Of a stretch of DNA of 64,000 bases, positions 1-10,350 are shown piece after piece (the stretch's first letter is position 1; every line of letters starts with the position of its first letter). The notes under the pieces were generated by a model. It searched no databases, was not told the DNA's origin, and saw only the letters and a program-made list of their open reading frames with translations. Origin of the DNA: Corynebacterium argentoratense DSM 44202 (GTDB lineage: Bacteria; Actinomycetota; Actinomycetes; Mycobacteriales; Mycobacteriaceae). The stretch is taken from assembly GCF_000590555.1 (NCBI RefSeq), contig NC_022198.1:1194583-1258582 (forward strand). Reading direction: 5' to 3'. The translations under genes and the position numbers were made by a program.

Positions 1-2704
1 CGGCTGTAACTTCGGTTGCGTCGTCTTTTTCACGGCGCAAGGAGTCAATGGTTGCCTTCTCCGTAACGACGTTGCCGTCGCGGACGAGGCGCACCGATGC
101 ATTGCGGCGAACCTTGCCGGATTCCACCATGCAGCCGGCGATGAGGCCGACGGAAGATGCCTTGAACAGCGCGCGGATTTCGGCTCGGCCGATTTCCTTC
201 TCTTCGTAAATCGGCTTGAGCATACCCTTGAGGGCTGCTTCCATTTCTTCGATGGCTCGGTAGATAACGCTGTAGTAGCGGATTTCGACGCCTTCGGCGT
301 TGGCTTCCTCGGTGGCTTTGCCTTCGGAGCGAACATTGAAACCAATGATCACAGCGTTGGATGCTGCCGCGAGTGAGACGTTGGTCTGCGTGACAGCACC
401 GACACCACGGTCGATGATGTTGAGCTGAACTTCGTCGTCGACCTCGATCTTGAGCAGGGCCTCCTCCAGGGCTTCCACCGAACCTGCGTTGTCGCCCTTG
501 AGGATGAGGTTGAGGGTGGAAGTTTCCTTAAGTACGGAATCCAGATCCTCGAGGGAGATACGCTTACGCGCCTTGGCCTGCAGTGCGTTGCGCTTGCGGG
601 CGTTGCGCTGGTTGGCGATCTGGCGGGCAACACGGTCGTCTTCGACAACCAGGAGGTTATCGCCTGCACCGGGCACAGAGTTGAGACCCTGAACCTGAAC
701 GGGACGGGACGGACCGGCCTCGTCGACGTCATTGCCGTACTCATCGACCATACGACGGACACGACCGTACGCATCGCCTACGACGATGGAATCGCCCACG
801 CGGAGGGTACCGCGCTGCACGATGACGGTGGCCACTGGACCACGACCGCGGTCAAGGTGGGCTTCGATTGCCACACCCTGGGCGTCCATGTCCGGGTTAG
901 CGCGCAAGTCCAGGGATGCATCTGCAGTCAACAGCACAGCTTCAAGCAAGCCATCGATGTTGATGCCCTGCTTTGCAGAGATGTCGACGAACATCGAATC
1001 GCCACCATATTCTTCCGGAATAAGACCGTATTCGGTGAGCTGGCCACGGATTTTCTCCGGGGATGCGCCTTCCTTATCGATCTTGTTCACGGCGACCACG
1101 ATCGGAACGTCAGCAGCCTTAGCGTGGTTGATTGCTTCAACGGTCTGAGGCATGACGCCGTCGTCAGCAGCGACGACAAGGATCGCGATGTCGGTGGACT
1201 TGGCACCACGGGCACGCATAGCGGTGAAGGCTTCGTGACCGGGTGTGTCAAGGAAGGTAACGAGGCGTTGGCGGTCTTCGAAAGCCACCGGAACCTGGTA
1301 TGCACCGATGCCCTGGGTAATACCACCGGCTTCGCCACCGCCCACATTGGATTTGCGGATGGTGTCGAGCAGGCGGGTCTTACCGTGGTCAACGTGACCC
1401 ATAACGGTAACAACCGGGGGTCGCTTCGCGAGGTCTTCTTCGTCGCCCTCATCTTCACCGAATTGAAGGTCGAAGCTTTCGAGAAGCTCACGGTCCTCAT
1501 CTTCGGGCGAGACGACCTCTACCTTGTAGTTCATTTCTTCGCCGAGCAGCATCAGTGTCTCGTCGGAGACCGACGCAGTCGCGGTCACCATTTCACCGAG
1601 GTTGAACAATGCCTGGACGAGTGCCGATGCGTCAGCGCCGATCTTGTCAGCGAAGTCAGACAGCGATGCACCGCGAGCCAGTCGCAGCGTGGAGCCGCCG
1701 CCATCGGGCAAACGTACGCCGCCGATGACATTGGGTGCCTGCATTGCTTCGTACTCATTGCGTTTCTGCCGCTTCGACTTACGACCGCGACGCGGAGCGC
1801 CACCCGGACGTCCGAATGCGCCAGCAGTGCCGCCACGACGTCCGCCGCCACCGCGGGGGCCGCCACCAGGGCGTCCACCGAAGTTTCCGCCGCGTCCGCC
1901 GCCACCGTTGTTGCCGTCACGTCCGCCGCCACCGGCAGAAGAACGGGAAGGCATCTGTGCGGGGTTGGGGTGCGAAGGCATCATTGCGGGCGAAGGACGA
2001 CGTCCTCCACCTTGGCGCTCTCCGCCTTGCTTGTTACCGGCAGCACCGCCTGGGCGGGGGCCACCCTGTCCGGGGCGCTGGCCACCAGACTTCGATGCAC
2101 CGCCAGGGCGCGGTCCGCCACCGGGGCGAGGTGCCGGGCTGGTTCCGGTCGAGAATGGGTTGTTTGCAACACGGGGAGCACGTGCACCAGGCTTGGGCCC
2201 CGGCTTTGCCATGGGCCGCGGCATAGCTGAAGGCGTGGATGCAGAACCAGACGGCTTCGCCGGTGCTGCAGCCTCAGGTTTAGCGGCAGACTTGGCCGCG
2301 GGCTTGGCAGGGGTTGCCTTGGCTTTTGCTGCTGACTGTGCAGCAGGCTTCGGTGCAGGCTTAGTGGCCTTAGCCTCAGCCTTGACTTCCGATTGCTTTT
2401 TCTCGGCAGCGGCCGGCTTTGCAGCTGGTTTCGCGCCAGGCTTGGGGGCAGCAGATGCGGCAGGCTTCTTAGCCGCCTTCGAATCAGCGGCTTTAGCCGA
2501 GGATTGTTGTGCGTCGCCGTCTCCTGCGCCTTCTGCGGCGCGCTTGTCGGCGTAGAACTTCTCCATTTTCTTCACGACCGGCGGCTCGACTGTGCTCGAG
2601 GCGGTCTTGACGAATTCACCCTGCTCTTTCAGGGTAGCGAGTAGTTCTTTACTGGTAATTTCCAGCTTCTTTGCGAGTTCGTGTACGCGAAGCTTTCCGG
2701 GCAC
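1..2704 (-). CDS. infB: Translation initiation factor IF-2 (3' end outside window)
   Basis: IF-2 is the GTPase that places initiator fMet-tRNA on the 30S subunit and promotes subunit joining. About 901 residues are visible and the C-terminus runs off the left edge. The N-terminus reads as an IF2-N helical domain with the motif [10 protein letters not shown]. It is followed by a very long Pro/Ala/Lys and then Gly/Arg-rich linker (roughly residues 50-310), a second IF2-N-like segment, and the G domain with P-loop GHVDHGKT near residue 433, DTPGHEAF and NKID. I chose the GTG at 2704 because GAGGAG lies just upstream and the next residues (PGKLRVHEL) are the usual actinobacterial start. The low-complexity linker generates several long spurious frames on the other strand. 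It is the distal gene of the rimP-nusA-ylxR-infB cluster. Confidence 0.97.
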   Translation of the reverse strand, partial: MPGKLRVHELAKKLEITSKELLATLKEQGEFVKTASSTVEPPVVKKMEKFYADKRAAEGAGDGDAQQSSAKAADSKAAKKPAASAAPKPGAKPAAKPAAAEKKQSEVKAEAKATKPAPKPAAQSAAKAKATPAKPAAKSAAKPEAAAPAKPSGSASTPSAMPRPMAKPGPKPGARAPRVANNPFSTGTSPAPRPGGGPRPGGASKSGGQRPGQGGPRPGGAAGNKQGGERQGGGRRPSPAMMPSHPNPAQMPSRSSAGGGGRDGNNGGGGRGGNFGGRPGGGPRGGGGRRGGTAGAFGRPGGAPRRGRKSKRQKRNEYEAMQAPNVIGGVRLPDGGGSTLRLARGASLSDFADKIGADASALVQALFNLGEMVTATASVSDETLMLLGEEMNYKVEVVSPEDEDRELLESFDLQFGEDEGDEEDLAKRPPVVTVMGHVDHGKTRLLDTIRKSNVGGGEAGGITQGIGAYQVPVAFEDRQRLVTFLDTPGHEAFTAMRARGAKSTDIAILVVAADDGVMPQTVEAINHAKAADVPIVVAVNKIDKEGASPEKIRGQLTEYGLIPEEYGGDSMFVDISAKQGINIDGLLEAVLLTADASLDLRANPDMDAQGVAIEAHLDRGRGPVATVIVQRGTLRVGDSIVVGDAYGRVRRMVDEYGNDVDEAGPSRPVQVQGLNSVPGAGDNLLVVEDDRVARQIANQRNARKRNALQAKARKRISLEDLDSVLKETSTLNLILKGDNAGSVEALEEALLKIEVDDEVQLNIIDRGVGAVTQTNVSLAAASNAVIIGFNVRSEGKATEEANAEGVEIRYYSVIYRAIEEMEAALKGMLKPIYEEKEIGRAEIRALFKASSVGLIAGCMVESGKVRRNASVRLVRDGNVVTEKATIDSLRREKDDATEVTA

Positions 2705-2727
2705 TATGCTCCTCTAATCTTTTTTAG

Positions 2728-2809
2728 GAAGCCGGTGCCGCCCGGTGCTTCGTGTCTCCTTGGATAAATCCGAGGGGGTGCAAGCGGGGCCTAGGCGCCT
2801 ACCGGCTTC
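2728..2809. repeat. Inverted repeat in the leader upstream of infB
   Basis: Nine-base arms GAAGCCGGT (2728-2736) and ACCGGCTTC (2801-2809) flank about 64 bases between ylxR and infB. In the infB direction the second arm is followed by an A-rich rather than U-rich stretch, so it is not a standard terminator. It could be a leader stem or mRNA-processing site. Function is not known to me. Confidence 0.35.
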
Positions 2810-2853
2810 TAGTTGTTTATGACGTTCATCGCTGATGCTTCATCGTGCGCTCA

Positions 2854-3201
2854 TCAGTGTTCGGTCTCCACATTCTTGGTCTTTGAGGTGTGCTCCTTGA
2901 TGTAGGAGCACAATCTCTCTGCGTCTACCGGGGCAGACACCTTAAACGCGCGGGCAAACTGCCTACGTGCAATAGCTATCTCCACGGCCTCCTGTGCGGG
3001 AGTGATCCACGCGCCACGCCCAGGTAGCTTACGCTGCGGGTCGGGCTGTACGAAGAACTCACCCTGCACTTTGTCTCCAGCAGATCGTCGCCGAAGAACA
3101 ACCCTCAACAGCTGAGAATCAGGATGCCGTGTTCGTGTGGCAATGCAGGTACGGATGGGGTGACGTCGGGCGTGTCCTACGCTGCTCGCCAACCGTTTCA
3201 C
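2854..3201 (-). CDS. ylxR: YlxR/RnpM family RNA-binding protein (DUF448)
   Basis: A small basic protein of 115 residues. YlxR-family proteins bind RNA, and the Bacillus member (RnpM) has been reported to modulate RNase P. The family signature is present: an RTCIATR segment at about residues 17-23 and GRGAW at residues 61-65, followed by a helix with ARRQF. Its position between nusA and infB is the classic one for the family. The sequence does not show whether the Corynebacterium protein acts on RNase P. Confidence 0.9.
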   Translation of the reverse strand: MKRLASSVGHARRHPIRTCIATRTRHPDSQLLRVVLRRRSAGDKVQGEFFVQPDPQRKLPGRGAWITPAQEAVEIAIARRQFARAFKVSAPVDAERLCSYIKEHTSKTKNVETEH

Positions 3202-3438
3202 CGTCCTGAACGTATGCCAATTTTATCCTTACACGCACACACGCATGAGCGCCTGTGCAGGCCCCCTACGCCCACGATCGAATGATCGGGGCCCATTGTC
3301 AGCTGGTTGCCGTTATAGCTACCAGCAGGTAAATGGTGACGTGGCAGAAAGCCACACCTATAGGGCCTTGTAGGACTTTACGCGAAAAGTGCCGATATGA
3401 CAACGATGCAACTCTTTAGTCCACCGTCCGAAGGCGAG
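3202..3438. other. Non-coding gap between nusA and ylxR
   Basis: A 237-base stretch. I see no credible open frame on either strand and no clear terminator hairpin. nusA and ylxR may therefore be less tightly coupled than in other actinobacteria, or ylxR-infB may have its own promoter here. Confidence 0.4.
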
Positions 3439-4602
3439 CTAGTCGACGTCTTGCTCAGATGCCTGGGCGTGCAAATCGCCGAGTACAGCGTCTGCCGCCT
3501 GATTGGCTTCTGCCTCTTCCTCCATGCCCCGAGCGCCGCGCGTGGCCTCATACTCAGAGTTCTGTTCACGGAATTTTTCTCGCAGAGCTGCCAGATCGTC
3601 CGCGCCGAAATCTTCGGTGTCAGGGTGGATATCGATCTTCCATCCGGTCAGGCGCGCAGCCAGACGAGCGTTTTGCCCTTCTTTGCCGATCGCCAGCGAT
3701 AGTTGGTAATCAGGCACGGTAACGCGCGCAAACTGTGATTGTTCGCTAATGACGTCGACTCGGACAATCTTTGATGGAGACAAGGCGTTGCCAACGAATC
3801 GCGCACCGTCTTCATCAAAGTCAATGATGTCCAGTTTTTCGCCGGCGAGCTCACGCATAATGTTGCCAACGCGCTGCCCGCGTGGGCCGATGCAGGCACC
3901 TTTGGCGTTGAGTCCCTTGACGGTTGAGCGGACCGCAATCTTCGTACGGTTGCCCGCTTCACGAGCGATCGACACGATCTCGACAGCCCCCTGCGCAACC
4001 TCGGGGACTTCGAGTTCGAAGAGTTTCCGGATGAGCTCTGGGTGAGTGCGGGATAGGTTGATCGCAAGTCCGCGGTGGGCTCGCCCCACGCTGACAACGT
4101 ACACCTTGACACGATCGCCGTGCTCGAGCTTTTCGCCTGGGATTTGTTCGGCTGGAAGCAGGAGGCCGTCTTGACCATCGAGCTCTGTTCCAAGGTTGAC
4201 TACTACGATGCCACGTTCATTGGCGTGGGCGTCACGTTGAACGACACCACTGACGACGGTGCCTTCGTAGCCTGCGTACTCGCCAAGTCGCTGATTGGTT
4301 TCGGCTTCGCGGAGGCGCCCCACGATAGCTTCGCGAACGGCCTGGGCACCGACACGGGCGAAGTTGACGGGGGTGTCGTCTTCTTCCGGGCCTGCTACGC
4401 CGTCTTCATCGAATTCCTGCACCATGACGGCGACGTCACCAGTGTATTTGTCGATGACCACGCGGGCGCGCGAAGTCTTGGAATCGTCGCGGTCTTCGAG
4501 GTAGGCCTGGAGCAGTGCTCGGGAGATAGTGTCGAGAAGCTCTCGTACCGGAATGCCGCGTTCCTTCTCAATTGTTTCTAGTGCGTGGACGTCAATGTTC
4601 AC
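3439..4602 (-). CDS. nusA: Transcription termination/antitermination factor NusA
   Basis: NusA binds RNA polymerase and nascent RNA and modulates pausing, termination and antitermination. The 387 residues show an N-terminal RNAP-binding domain (1-100), an S1 domain (about 106-184, with GYEGTVVSG) and two KH domains. KH1 has IGPRGQRV near 238-245 and KH2 has AIGKEGQNAR near 304-313. It ends soon after KH2 in an acidic tail, so it lacks the two C-terminal acidic repeats of the E. coli protein, as is normal for actinobacteria. It starts with GTG at 4602 after an AAGGA ribosome-binding site. It follows rimP in the same direction. Confidence 0.97.
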   Translation of the reverse strand: MNIDVHALETIEKERGIPVRELLDTISRALLQAYLEDRDDSKTSRARVVIDKYTGDVAVMVQEFDEDGVAGPEEDDTPVNFARVGAQAVREAIVGRLREAETNQRLGEYAGYEGTVVSGVVQRDAHANERGIVVVNLGTELDGQDGLLLPAEQIPGEKLEHGDRVKVYVVSVGRAHRGLAINLSRTHPELIRKLFELEVPEVAQGAVEIVSIAREAGNRTKIAVRSTVKGLNAKGACIGPRGQRVGNIMRELAGEKLDIIDFDEDGARFVGNALSPSKIVRVDVISEQSQFARVTVPDYQLSLAIGKEGQNARLAARLTGWKIDIHPDTEDFGADDLAALREKFREQNSEYEATRGARGMEEEAEANQAADAVLGDLHAQASEQDVD

Positions 4603-4703
4603 TTGTTTTTCCTTATGCAGGTTGTGTAGTTATGTTCCGCAGTGTGGTTCTTTCTTGAGCTGCGGAGGTTGAGCACATTGCGATGAAGGCTCGGGCAGCC
4701 ACT

Positions 4704-5234
4704 TTAATCTTCAAACGGCGCTTGTGCCAGTTCTAGTTCTGCGGCCGGTGGTTGTTTAAACTCGACATCCACGGTTGCCCCACTGACCTCTACAAGTGGG
4801 CGAGGTGAGCTGGTGAGAGTTTTGCCTTTGGTTTCAATGGCCATCACAGCGTCTTCAGCATCGTTAAGTGCACCGATCCGGAAGCGCTGCTTCTTGCCTT
4901 CCACTACGACTACTGCGATGCGTCCCTGGTTGCGGCGCCAGTGGCGGGCAAGGGTCAGGGGCAGGTCCACGCCCGGGGTGGAGACTTCGAGGGCGTATTC
5001 CTGGTTGCCGAAGCGTAGTTCCCCGCGGTCTTCCGCTGCGTCAAAAGCTTCGGAGATCTGCTTGGAAACTATCTCTAACAGATCAAGGTCTGGCCGGGTA
5101 TCTCCGTCAACAGCGATAAGGACCCTGGTTTTTGCTCCGGCGGGTTTGACGGCGAGAGTTTCAACGTCGAGGTGGTGTTGTTCTGCGATTTTTTCAACGA
5201 TGGGTGCAAGCGTATCTGCTTGTGGAAAAGCCAT
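4704..5234 (-). CDS. rimP: Ribosome maturation factor RimP
   Basis: RimP assists assembly of the 30S subunit. The 176-residue protein has the two-domain architecture of the family: an N-terminal alpha/beta domain with LLEIVSKQISEAFD, the conserved segment ALEVSTPGVDLPL near residues 80-92, and a C-terminal Sm-like beta domain. It is the first gene of the rimP-nusA-ylxR-infB run and is divergent from the lipoprotein gene at 5298. Confidence 0.95.
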   Translation of the reverse strand: MAFPQADTLAPIVEKIAEQHHLDVETLAVKPAGAKTRVLIAVDGDTRPDLDLLEIVSKQISEAFDAAEDRGELRFGNQEYALEVSTPGVDLPLTLARHWRRNQGRIAVVVVEGKKQRFRIGALNDAEDAVMAIETKGKTLTSSPRPLVEVSGATVDVEFKQPPAAELELAQAPFED

Positions 5235-5285
5235 GGGGTGAATTATTGCACACCCGAGTGCAGTGGGCTGAGGGCTTGTTCGGTT

Positions 5286-5300
5286 TATGATGGCGTGGTG
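5286..5300 (+). promoter_or_regulatory. -10 box setting a leaderless GTG start
   Basis: TATGAT (5286-5291) lies six bases before the GTG at 5298, with no Shine-Dalgarno sequence. This is the spacing expected if the start codon is the first transcribed base. No convincing -35 was found. Confidence 0.5.
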
Positions 5301-6311
5301 ATAGCTACTCCCCCATCTTTAGCCCAGCGTGTGTCATTTGATCGTCCGGCATGGGGGCTTAAGTCTGCGCGTATCTTGGCTACGGTTGCGGGGGGCCTCA
5401 TCGTTTTACCTGGATGTTCCTTCGCCCCCGAACCTGTTCCGGATCCTACGTTAATGTTGCTGGCTCACACTGCCTTGGCGGATGCGGATGCTTTTTCCGG
5501 GACCGATCCTGATTTTTCGGCCTTGCGTCAGCAGCAGGGGTCCGAATTGGTTGATGAGGTTCGCCGCCTGTGCGGGTATGAGCTGCATGGCGATGGCGAT
5601 GACGCGCAGAAGGTAGTTCCGCCTAGCTGCGATGTGACTGTCGATAGTGTTCGTGAACAGGGCGAAAACACCCCCGGTGTGAAGGTGGAGGGCTCTGCTG
5701 GCGAAGTTGCGCGGGATCGCGCCAGTGAGCTGACGAGGGTTGTCGCTGCTCTTCCAGAATCGTCGATGGGGCTCATTGCTGCGGATTACACGGAGCTTGT
5801 AACCGTTGCCGCTGGCGGTGGTGTGGAGGTTCCGCGCGTGCATCTGTCAGCTACAGCAGAACCTGCGCAACCAATTGATGTTGAAGGCATTGAGCTTTCA
5901 ACGGATATTCGACCGGATAGTGTTCCGGGCGCGGGGTCTAGTGAAAGTGATGACGCCGCGTCGGCTCTTGCTTGGCAGTATTCTGCTCTGTTTGCATTGG
6001 AATCTTTGCAGTCTGTCGTCGATGGTGATGCCTCACGTGAGGTAGCGGAGTCTATCGCTGCACACCAGGACATGGTGGCTATGTTGAGTGCTTTGCTGAG
6101 CGATGCTTCCCTTGCGCCGATGGCTTACGATGTACCCTCCGTGTCCGATGCAGCTTCGGCGGTGGATGTCGCGGCGAGTATTGAAAAAGACGCCGAGCAG
6201 TTGTGGCTGCATACGGCGTCGTTGGCGGGGACCCCCGGGTGGAGGGCCGCCTGTATGAAATTTGCTGGGGCCGCTGCTGTTCGTCACATGGAGCTTGTCA
6301 GCAGCGTGTAG
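5298..6311 (+). CDS. DUF4439-type lipoprotein
   Basis: A predicted exported lipoprotein of 337 residues. The hydrophobic segment ending in LIVLPGC gives a lipobox with Cys40 if translation starts at GTG 5298, or Cys29 from GTG 5331. A poorly conserved middle region follows, then a C-terminal helical ferritin-like segment (SALAWQYSALFALESLQ and KDAEQLWLHTASLAG) typical of DUF4439. It sits alone on the plus strand between rimP and proS. I prefer 5298 because a good -10 box lies six bases upstream, but 5331 gives a more typical signal peptide length. The molecular function is unknown. Confidence 0.75.
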   Translation: MIATPPSLAQRVSFDRPAWGLKSARILATVAGGLIVLPGCSFAPEPVPDPTLMLLAHTALADADAFSGTDPDFSALRQQQGSELVDEVRRLCGYELHGDGDDAQKVVPPSCDVTVDSVREQGENTPGVKVEGSAGEVARDRASELTRVVAALPESSMGLIAADYTELVTVAAGGGVEVPRVHLSATAEPAQPIDVEGIELSTDIRPDSVPGAGSSESDDAASALAWQYSALFALESLQSVVDGDASREVAESIAAHQDMVAMLSALLSDASLAPMAYDVPSVSDAASAVDVAASIEKDAEQLWLHTASLAGTPGWRAACMKFAGAAAVRHMELVSSV

Positions 6312-6313
6312 AT

Positions 6314-6334
6314 CCTGGCCGCGCACCGGCCAGG
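6314..6334. terminator. Hairpin between convergent lipoprotein gene and proS
   Basis: CCTGGCCG and CGGCCAGG form an eight-base-pair stem around a five-base loop between two converging genes. There is no clear T run on either side, so it may be a weak or factor-assisted bidirectional terminator. Confidence 0.45.
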
Positions 6335-6351
6335 CGGATCATTCTTAGTTG

Positions 6352-8109
6352 TTAGCCCTGAGCGACAGCTTCTAGCAGGATTTCTAGGGCTTCAGCTGCG
6401 GGCACCTCACGGGTCTCACCGCCGCGTTCGCGGATTTCGATGGTGCCGTCTGCGAAGCCGCGTCCGAGGATTGCAACCAGCGGCATGCCCAGCAATTCGG
6501 CGTCTTTGAACTTCACTCCGGGACTGACCTTGGGACGATCATCGAGGAGTACCTCTACCCCAGCCTCGTCGAGTGCTTGAGCGAGTTCTTCGGCGGCGGC
6601 GGCTGCGGCCTCGTCCTTGTTCGCGCAGACGACATGCACCTTGAAGGGAGCGACCTCCATCGGCCAATTCAGGCCCTTGTCGTCGTGGCGCTGTTCGGCC
6701 AGCACGGCGATGAGTCGGGACACACCGATGCCATAGGAGCCCATGGTGGGAACGGAACGCTTACCGGACTCGTCGAGGAACTGAACGTCGAACGCTTCCG
6801 TGTATTTGCGGCCGAGCTGGAAGATGTGCCCGATTTCAATGCCGCGCTCCAGGGTGAGCGTGCCCTGTCCCTCAGGTGCGGGATCGCCTTCGCGAATTTC
6901 CGCCGCTTCGATAAAGCCGTCTGGGGTGAAGTCGCGGCCGCACACCATATTGACAGCGTGACGCTGCGGGGCGTCTGCACCGGTGATCCACGCGGTGCCT
7001 TCAACAATGCGTGGGTCGGCGAGTACCGCGACGTCATTAGCTGCGAGGGCTTTGGGGCCCACGTAGCCCTTGACGAGGAAGGGGTTGTTTTTGAAGTCTT
7101 TCTCTACCGCCATCTCGACGGTTGCGGGTTCCAGGGAAGCCTCGAGGCGCTTAAAATCAACCTCGCGGTCGCCGGGCACGAGGATGCCCATCAACTGCGG
7201 TTCCTCACCGGGCTTGGTGACCTTCACGACGACGCACTTCAGCGTGTCAGCTGCGGTGACTTCACGGCCGTCGACAGTAATTCCTGCGCCGCGGGCCCAT
7301 TCCACCAGTGCTGCGATGGTCTCGGCGTTGGGGGTGTCGTGCTCCACAGACGCGGGTTGGCCCTCAATGGGGCGGGTCTGGCCGGGCTGAGTGACCACGG
7401 CTTCGACGTTGGCTGCGTAAACACCGTCGGTTGCGCGCACGAAGGTGTCCTCACCATTGGGCGATACCGCGAGAAACTCTTCTGATGCAGAGCCACCCAT
7501 GGCGCCGGAGGTAGCCGCACAGATGGCGTATTCCACGCCCAGACGGTCAAAGACGTTCTGGTAGGCGCGGCGGTGCTTCTGGTAAGCCGCATCCAGGCCA
7601 TCGTCGCTCATGTCGAAGGAGTAAGAATCCTTCATGACGAACTCGCGACCACGCAGAATTCCGGCGCGCGGGCGCTCCTCGTCGCGGTATTTCGTTTGGA
7701 TCTGGTACAAAATCGCCGGTAGATCCTTGTAGGAGGAGTACATGTCCTTCACCAGGCTGGTGAACATCTCCTCGTGGGTGGGGCCCAGGAGGTAGTCGGC
7801 ACCTTTGCGGTCCTTGAGGCGGAACAGTGCGTCACCGTATTCGGTCCAGCGACCGGTCACCTCATAGGCGTCGCGCGGAAGCAGTGCGGGCAGCGAGATT
7901 TCCTGCCCCCCGATGGCGTTCATTTCTTCCCGCACAACGTTTTCGATGTTCTTGAGCACTTTCAGGCCTAGCGGCAGCCAGCTGTAGACGCCGGGGGCGA
8001 CGCGACGGATGTAGCCGGCACGAACCAGCAACTTGTGGCTGGGTACTTCGGCGTCGGCTGGGTCTTCACGCAAGGTGCGCAGGAACAGGGTGGACATGCG
8101 AGTAATCAT
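6352..8109 (-). CDS. proS: Prolyl-tRNA synthetase, bacterial type
   Basis: Charges tRNA-Pro with proline. The 585-residue protein is of bacterial (ProS type 1) architecture. The class II catalytic core is split by an editing insertion domain (about residues 220-400), followed by the C-terminal anticodon-binding domain. Motif 2 residues [20 protein letters not shown] and the class II motif 3 region [12 protein letters not shown] are clear. The first Met at 8109 and a second at 8097 ([12 protein letters not shown]) are both possible starts. It is convergent with the lipoprotein gene and divergent from yaaA, whose promoter overlaps its upstream region. Confidence 0.97.
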   Translation of the reverse strand: MITRMSTLFLRTLREDPADAEVPSHKLLVRAGYIRRVAPGVYSWLPLGLKVLKNIENVVREEMNAIGGQEISLPALLPRDAYEVTGRWTEYGDALFRLKDRKGADYLLGPTHEEMFTSLVKDMYSSYKDLPAILYQIQTKYRDEERPRAGILRGREFVMKDSYSFDMSDDGLDAAYQKHRRAYQNVFDRLGVEYAICAATSGAMGGSASEEFLAVSPNGEDTFVRATDGVYAANVEAVVTQPGQTRPIEGQPASVEHDTPNAETIAALVEWARGAGITVDGREVTAADTLKCVVVKVTKPGEEPQLMGILVPGDREVDFKRLEASLEPATVEMAVEKDFKNNPFLVKGYVGPKALAANDVAVLADPRIVEGTAWITGADAPQRHAVNMVCGRDFTPDGFIEAAEIREGDPAPEGQGTLTLERGIEIGHIFQLGRKYTEAFDVQFLDESGKRSVPTMGSYGIGVSRLIAVLAEQRHDDKGLNWPMEVAPFKVHVVCANKDEAAAAAAEELAQALDEAGVEVLLDDRPKVSPGVKFKDAELLGMPLVAILGRGFADGTIEIRERGGETREVPAAEALEILLEAVAQG

Positions 8110-8116
8110 GTGTAGC

Positions 8117-8131
8117 TATGCTACCCGTATG
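8117..8131 (+). promoter_or_regulatory. -10 box setting a leaderless ATG start of yaaA
   Basis: TATGCT (8117-8122) ends six bases before ATG 8129 and there is no ribosome-binding site. This favours 8129 over the longer in-frame readings further upstream. Confidence 0.55.
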
Positions 8132-8848
8132 TTGATTGTGTTACCTCCTTCGGAGACCAAAGCTTTCGGCGGGGATGCTTCGCTCGGCCCCCTCGACATG
8201 GATCGTTTGAGTTTCCCCAGCTTGAACGCCCCGCGCCAAGGTATCGCTGAAGCCCTAGTGGCAGCCTCCGCCGACATAGACGAGGCGTTGGCGATGCTGA
8301 AGGTTAAAAACCCCGCGGAAGTCGAAGCCAACCGTGCGTTGTTTGTCTCCCCCACGATGCCGGCGATTACGCGCTACACAGGCGTGTTGTATGACGCTTT
8401 GGACGCGGCGTCGTTACATGAACAGTGCTTAAGCCGCCTGGCGATTGGTTCCGCCCTGTTTGGCGTAGTGGGTGCGGCTGATCATATCCCCCATTACCGC
8501 TTGTCTGGTGGCACGAAGTTGGGTGGCAAGACGATGAAGGCGTGGTGGGGCAAGGCGATCACGCAGGCGCTCGAACCTGTGCATGAGCAAGGACTCTTGC
8601 TGGATATGCGTTCTGGCGCGTACCAGTCACTTGGTCCGGTCAAGGGGGCCGCGACCGTGCGGGTGGAGACCACCGAGGGCAAGGTTGTCAGCCACTTCAA
8701 CAAGCATTACAAGGGCGAATTGGCGCGGGCGTTGGCCTTGCATCAGCAAGAGGCCGAAACACTTGATGACGTCGCGGGGGTTGCTGCCGCCGCCGGCTTT
8801 GAGGTGCGCGTTGATGGCCAGCTGTTGACCATGGTGGTTGATCGTTAG
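8129..8848 (+). CDS. yaaA: YaaA family peroxide-stress protein (DUF328)
   Basis: A 239-residue cytoplasmic protein. E. coli YaaA limits intracellular iron and DNA damage during peroxide stress. The N-terminus MLIVLPPSETKAFGG carries the PPSETK signature, and IPHYRLSGGTKLGG and SHFNKHYKGELAR are family-conserved. Start 8129 is chosen because upstream in-frame residues do not resemble the family and a -10 box sits at leaderless spacing. Its stop overlaps the stop of the convergent efflux gene by a few bases. Confidence 0.9.
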   Translation: MLIVLPPSETKAFGGDASLGPLDMDRLSFPSLNAPRQGIAEALVAASADIDEALAMLKVKNPAEVEANRALFVSPTMPAITRYTGVLYDALDAASLHEQCLSRLAIGSALFGVVGAADHIPHYRLSGGTKLGGKTMKAWWGKAITQALEPVHEQGLLLDMRSGAYQSLGPVKGAATVRVETTEGKVVSHFNKHYKGELARALALHQQEAETLDDVAGVAAAAGFEVRVDGQLLTMVVDR

Positions 8849-10350
8849 TCCTCAGCGGGGGCTGATTGGGCGGCTTTTTCGGCCTTTTTCCCCTCGGCGA
8901 TGTCTGCCGGGGTGAAGCGCACGAGGGTGATGGAGATAAGCACGATGGCTGCGGCGAGCACGGCGCAGATGAGCAACGAGTTGGTGTAGCCTGCTCCGAA
9001 TGCCGCTTTTTGTGCCTGGGTGAGGGCCTCGCGGTTAATACTGTCGAATGCTGGGCCCAAGATGCTGCGTGTTTTCATTTCGGCGGCGGCCATCACCGCT
9101 GCGAGTCCTAGAGGGCCGCCGAGCGTTTGGGACACCAGGGATGTGGCGGTTAGCGGCCCCACGGTTTGGGGTCGTGCGCCGGCGACCACGGATAGGGTGA
9201 GTGGGATGAGCACGATTCCGACGCCGATACCGATGACGAGGATCGGCATAAGTAGGTCGGGCCAGTAGCGGGTGTGCTCGTCTAGACCGGATCCGAAGAT
9301 GAAGCCGCCGACGAGGATCAGTCCACCGGCAGCGGCAATCCACCGGGGGGCGACGCTTTCGGCCAGTTTGGAGGCGATGGCGGAGCCTGTGCCCAGTGCG
9401 AAAGCAAAGGGGATGAACGCCAGGCCGGCACGCAAGGGCCCGTATCCGAGGACCTCCTGAACGAAAAGTGCCACTTGCACGGTCATGGCCATCAGTAGTG
9501 CGCCTGCGAGGATGAGGCAGACGAAGACGGCTGCGCGGGAACGGTGCCGGAACATTCCCAATGGGAGCACGGGGTTGGTTGCCACGCGTTGGGTTTGGAA
9601 GAACCACAGAAGCACCAGGGCCCCTGCGAACAGGGCGATGACGATGGTGGGGCTGAGTCCGCTGCCCGCTTCTGCAAGACCAAAAACGAGCAGTGTGGAT
9701 GCTGACGTCGCGAGTATTGCGCCGCGCACGTCAAGGCTCAGGCGTTCATGTGGGGGCGTTGCTGTGAGTACTGCGGCACCGGCGAAGAGGATGAACGCTC
9801 CGATGGGCACGTTGATCAAGAAGATCCAGCGCCAGCTCGCTTCGGTTAAGGCACCTCCGATGACCAGGCCTAGTACCGAGCCGAGGCCTGTCATCATTGC
9901 GAACACTGAGAAGGCTTTGTTTCGGGGTTTTCCTGGGGGAAAGGTCACGACGATGAGTGCCATTGCGGTCGGTGAGGCAACCGCCGCGCCGATGCCTTGA
10001 ATGACTCGGGCGGCGAGCAGCACACCTGGTGTCGTGGCCAAACCACAAGTAAGTGACGCCACGGTGAATAGTCCGACGCCGGTGAGGAAGGCCCTCTTCC
10101 GCCCAAAGACGTCGCCTAGTCTGCCGCCAAGTAACAGTAGACCGCCGTATGCCAGGGCGTAGCTTGTCACAACCCAAGATCGCAGGTTGTCGTTAAGGCC
10201 GAGTTCGACCTGAATGCGGACCAGTGCCAGGTTGACGACGGTGCCGTCCAGCACAACCATTAGTTGCAGGGCGCTTAAGACTGCGAGTGCCCATCCGAGA
10301 GACCCCTGGGCGTTGGGAATGCCGAAGGTACGGGGTGTTCGCTTATCCAC
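8845..10350 (-). CDS. EfpA-like MFS drug-efflux transporter (DHA2, 14 TM)
   Basis: A proton-driven exporter of the EmrB/QacA (DHA2) branch, 501 residues. It has the N-terminal MVVLDGTVVNLAL segment, motif A (GGRLGDVFGRKR) and motif C (LGSVLGLVIGGALTEASWRWIF), plus about 14 hydrophobic helices. Its position after proS and beside cobA matches efpA in Mycobacterium, so it is probably the orthologue. I chose GTG 10350, which overlaps the cobA stop by eight bases. The longer frame to 10428 would run far into cobA and adds a non-membrane tail. Substrates cannot be inferred. It is probably translationally coupled to cobA. Confidence 0.88.
   Translation of the reverse strand: MDKRTPRTFGIPNAQGSLGWALAVLSALQLMVVLDGTVVNLALVRIQVELGLNDNLRSWVVTSYALAYGGLLLLGGRLGDVFGRKRAFLTGVGLFTVASLTCGLATTPGVLLAARVIQGIGAAVASPTAMALIVVTFPPGKPRNKAFSVFAMMTGLGSVLGLVIGGALTEASWRWIFLINVPIGAFILFAGAAVLTATPPHERLSLDVRGAILATSASTLLVFGLAEAGSGLSPTIVIALFAGALVLLWFFQTQRVATNPVLPLGMFRHRSRAAVFVCLILAGALLMAMTVQVALFVQEVLGYGPLRAGLAFIPFAFALGTGSAIASKLAESVAPRWIAAAGGLILVGGFIFGSGLDEHTRYWPDLLMPILVIGIGVGIVLIPLTLSVVAGARPQTVGPLTATSLVSQTLGGPLGLAAVMAAAEMKTRSILGPAFDSINREALTQAQKAAFGAGYTNSLLICAVLAAAIVLISITLVRFTPADIAEGKKAEKAAQSAPAED

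Noticed and set aside
1602-2555. Long plus-strand frame of 317 residues rich in Pro/Arg
   Set aside because: Shadow of the Gly/Ala/Pro/Lys-rich linker of infB on the opposite strand.
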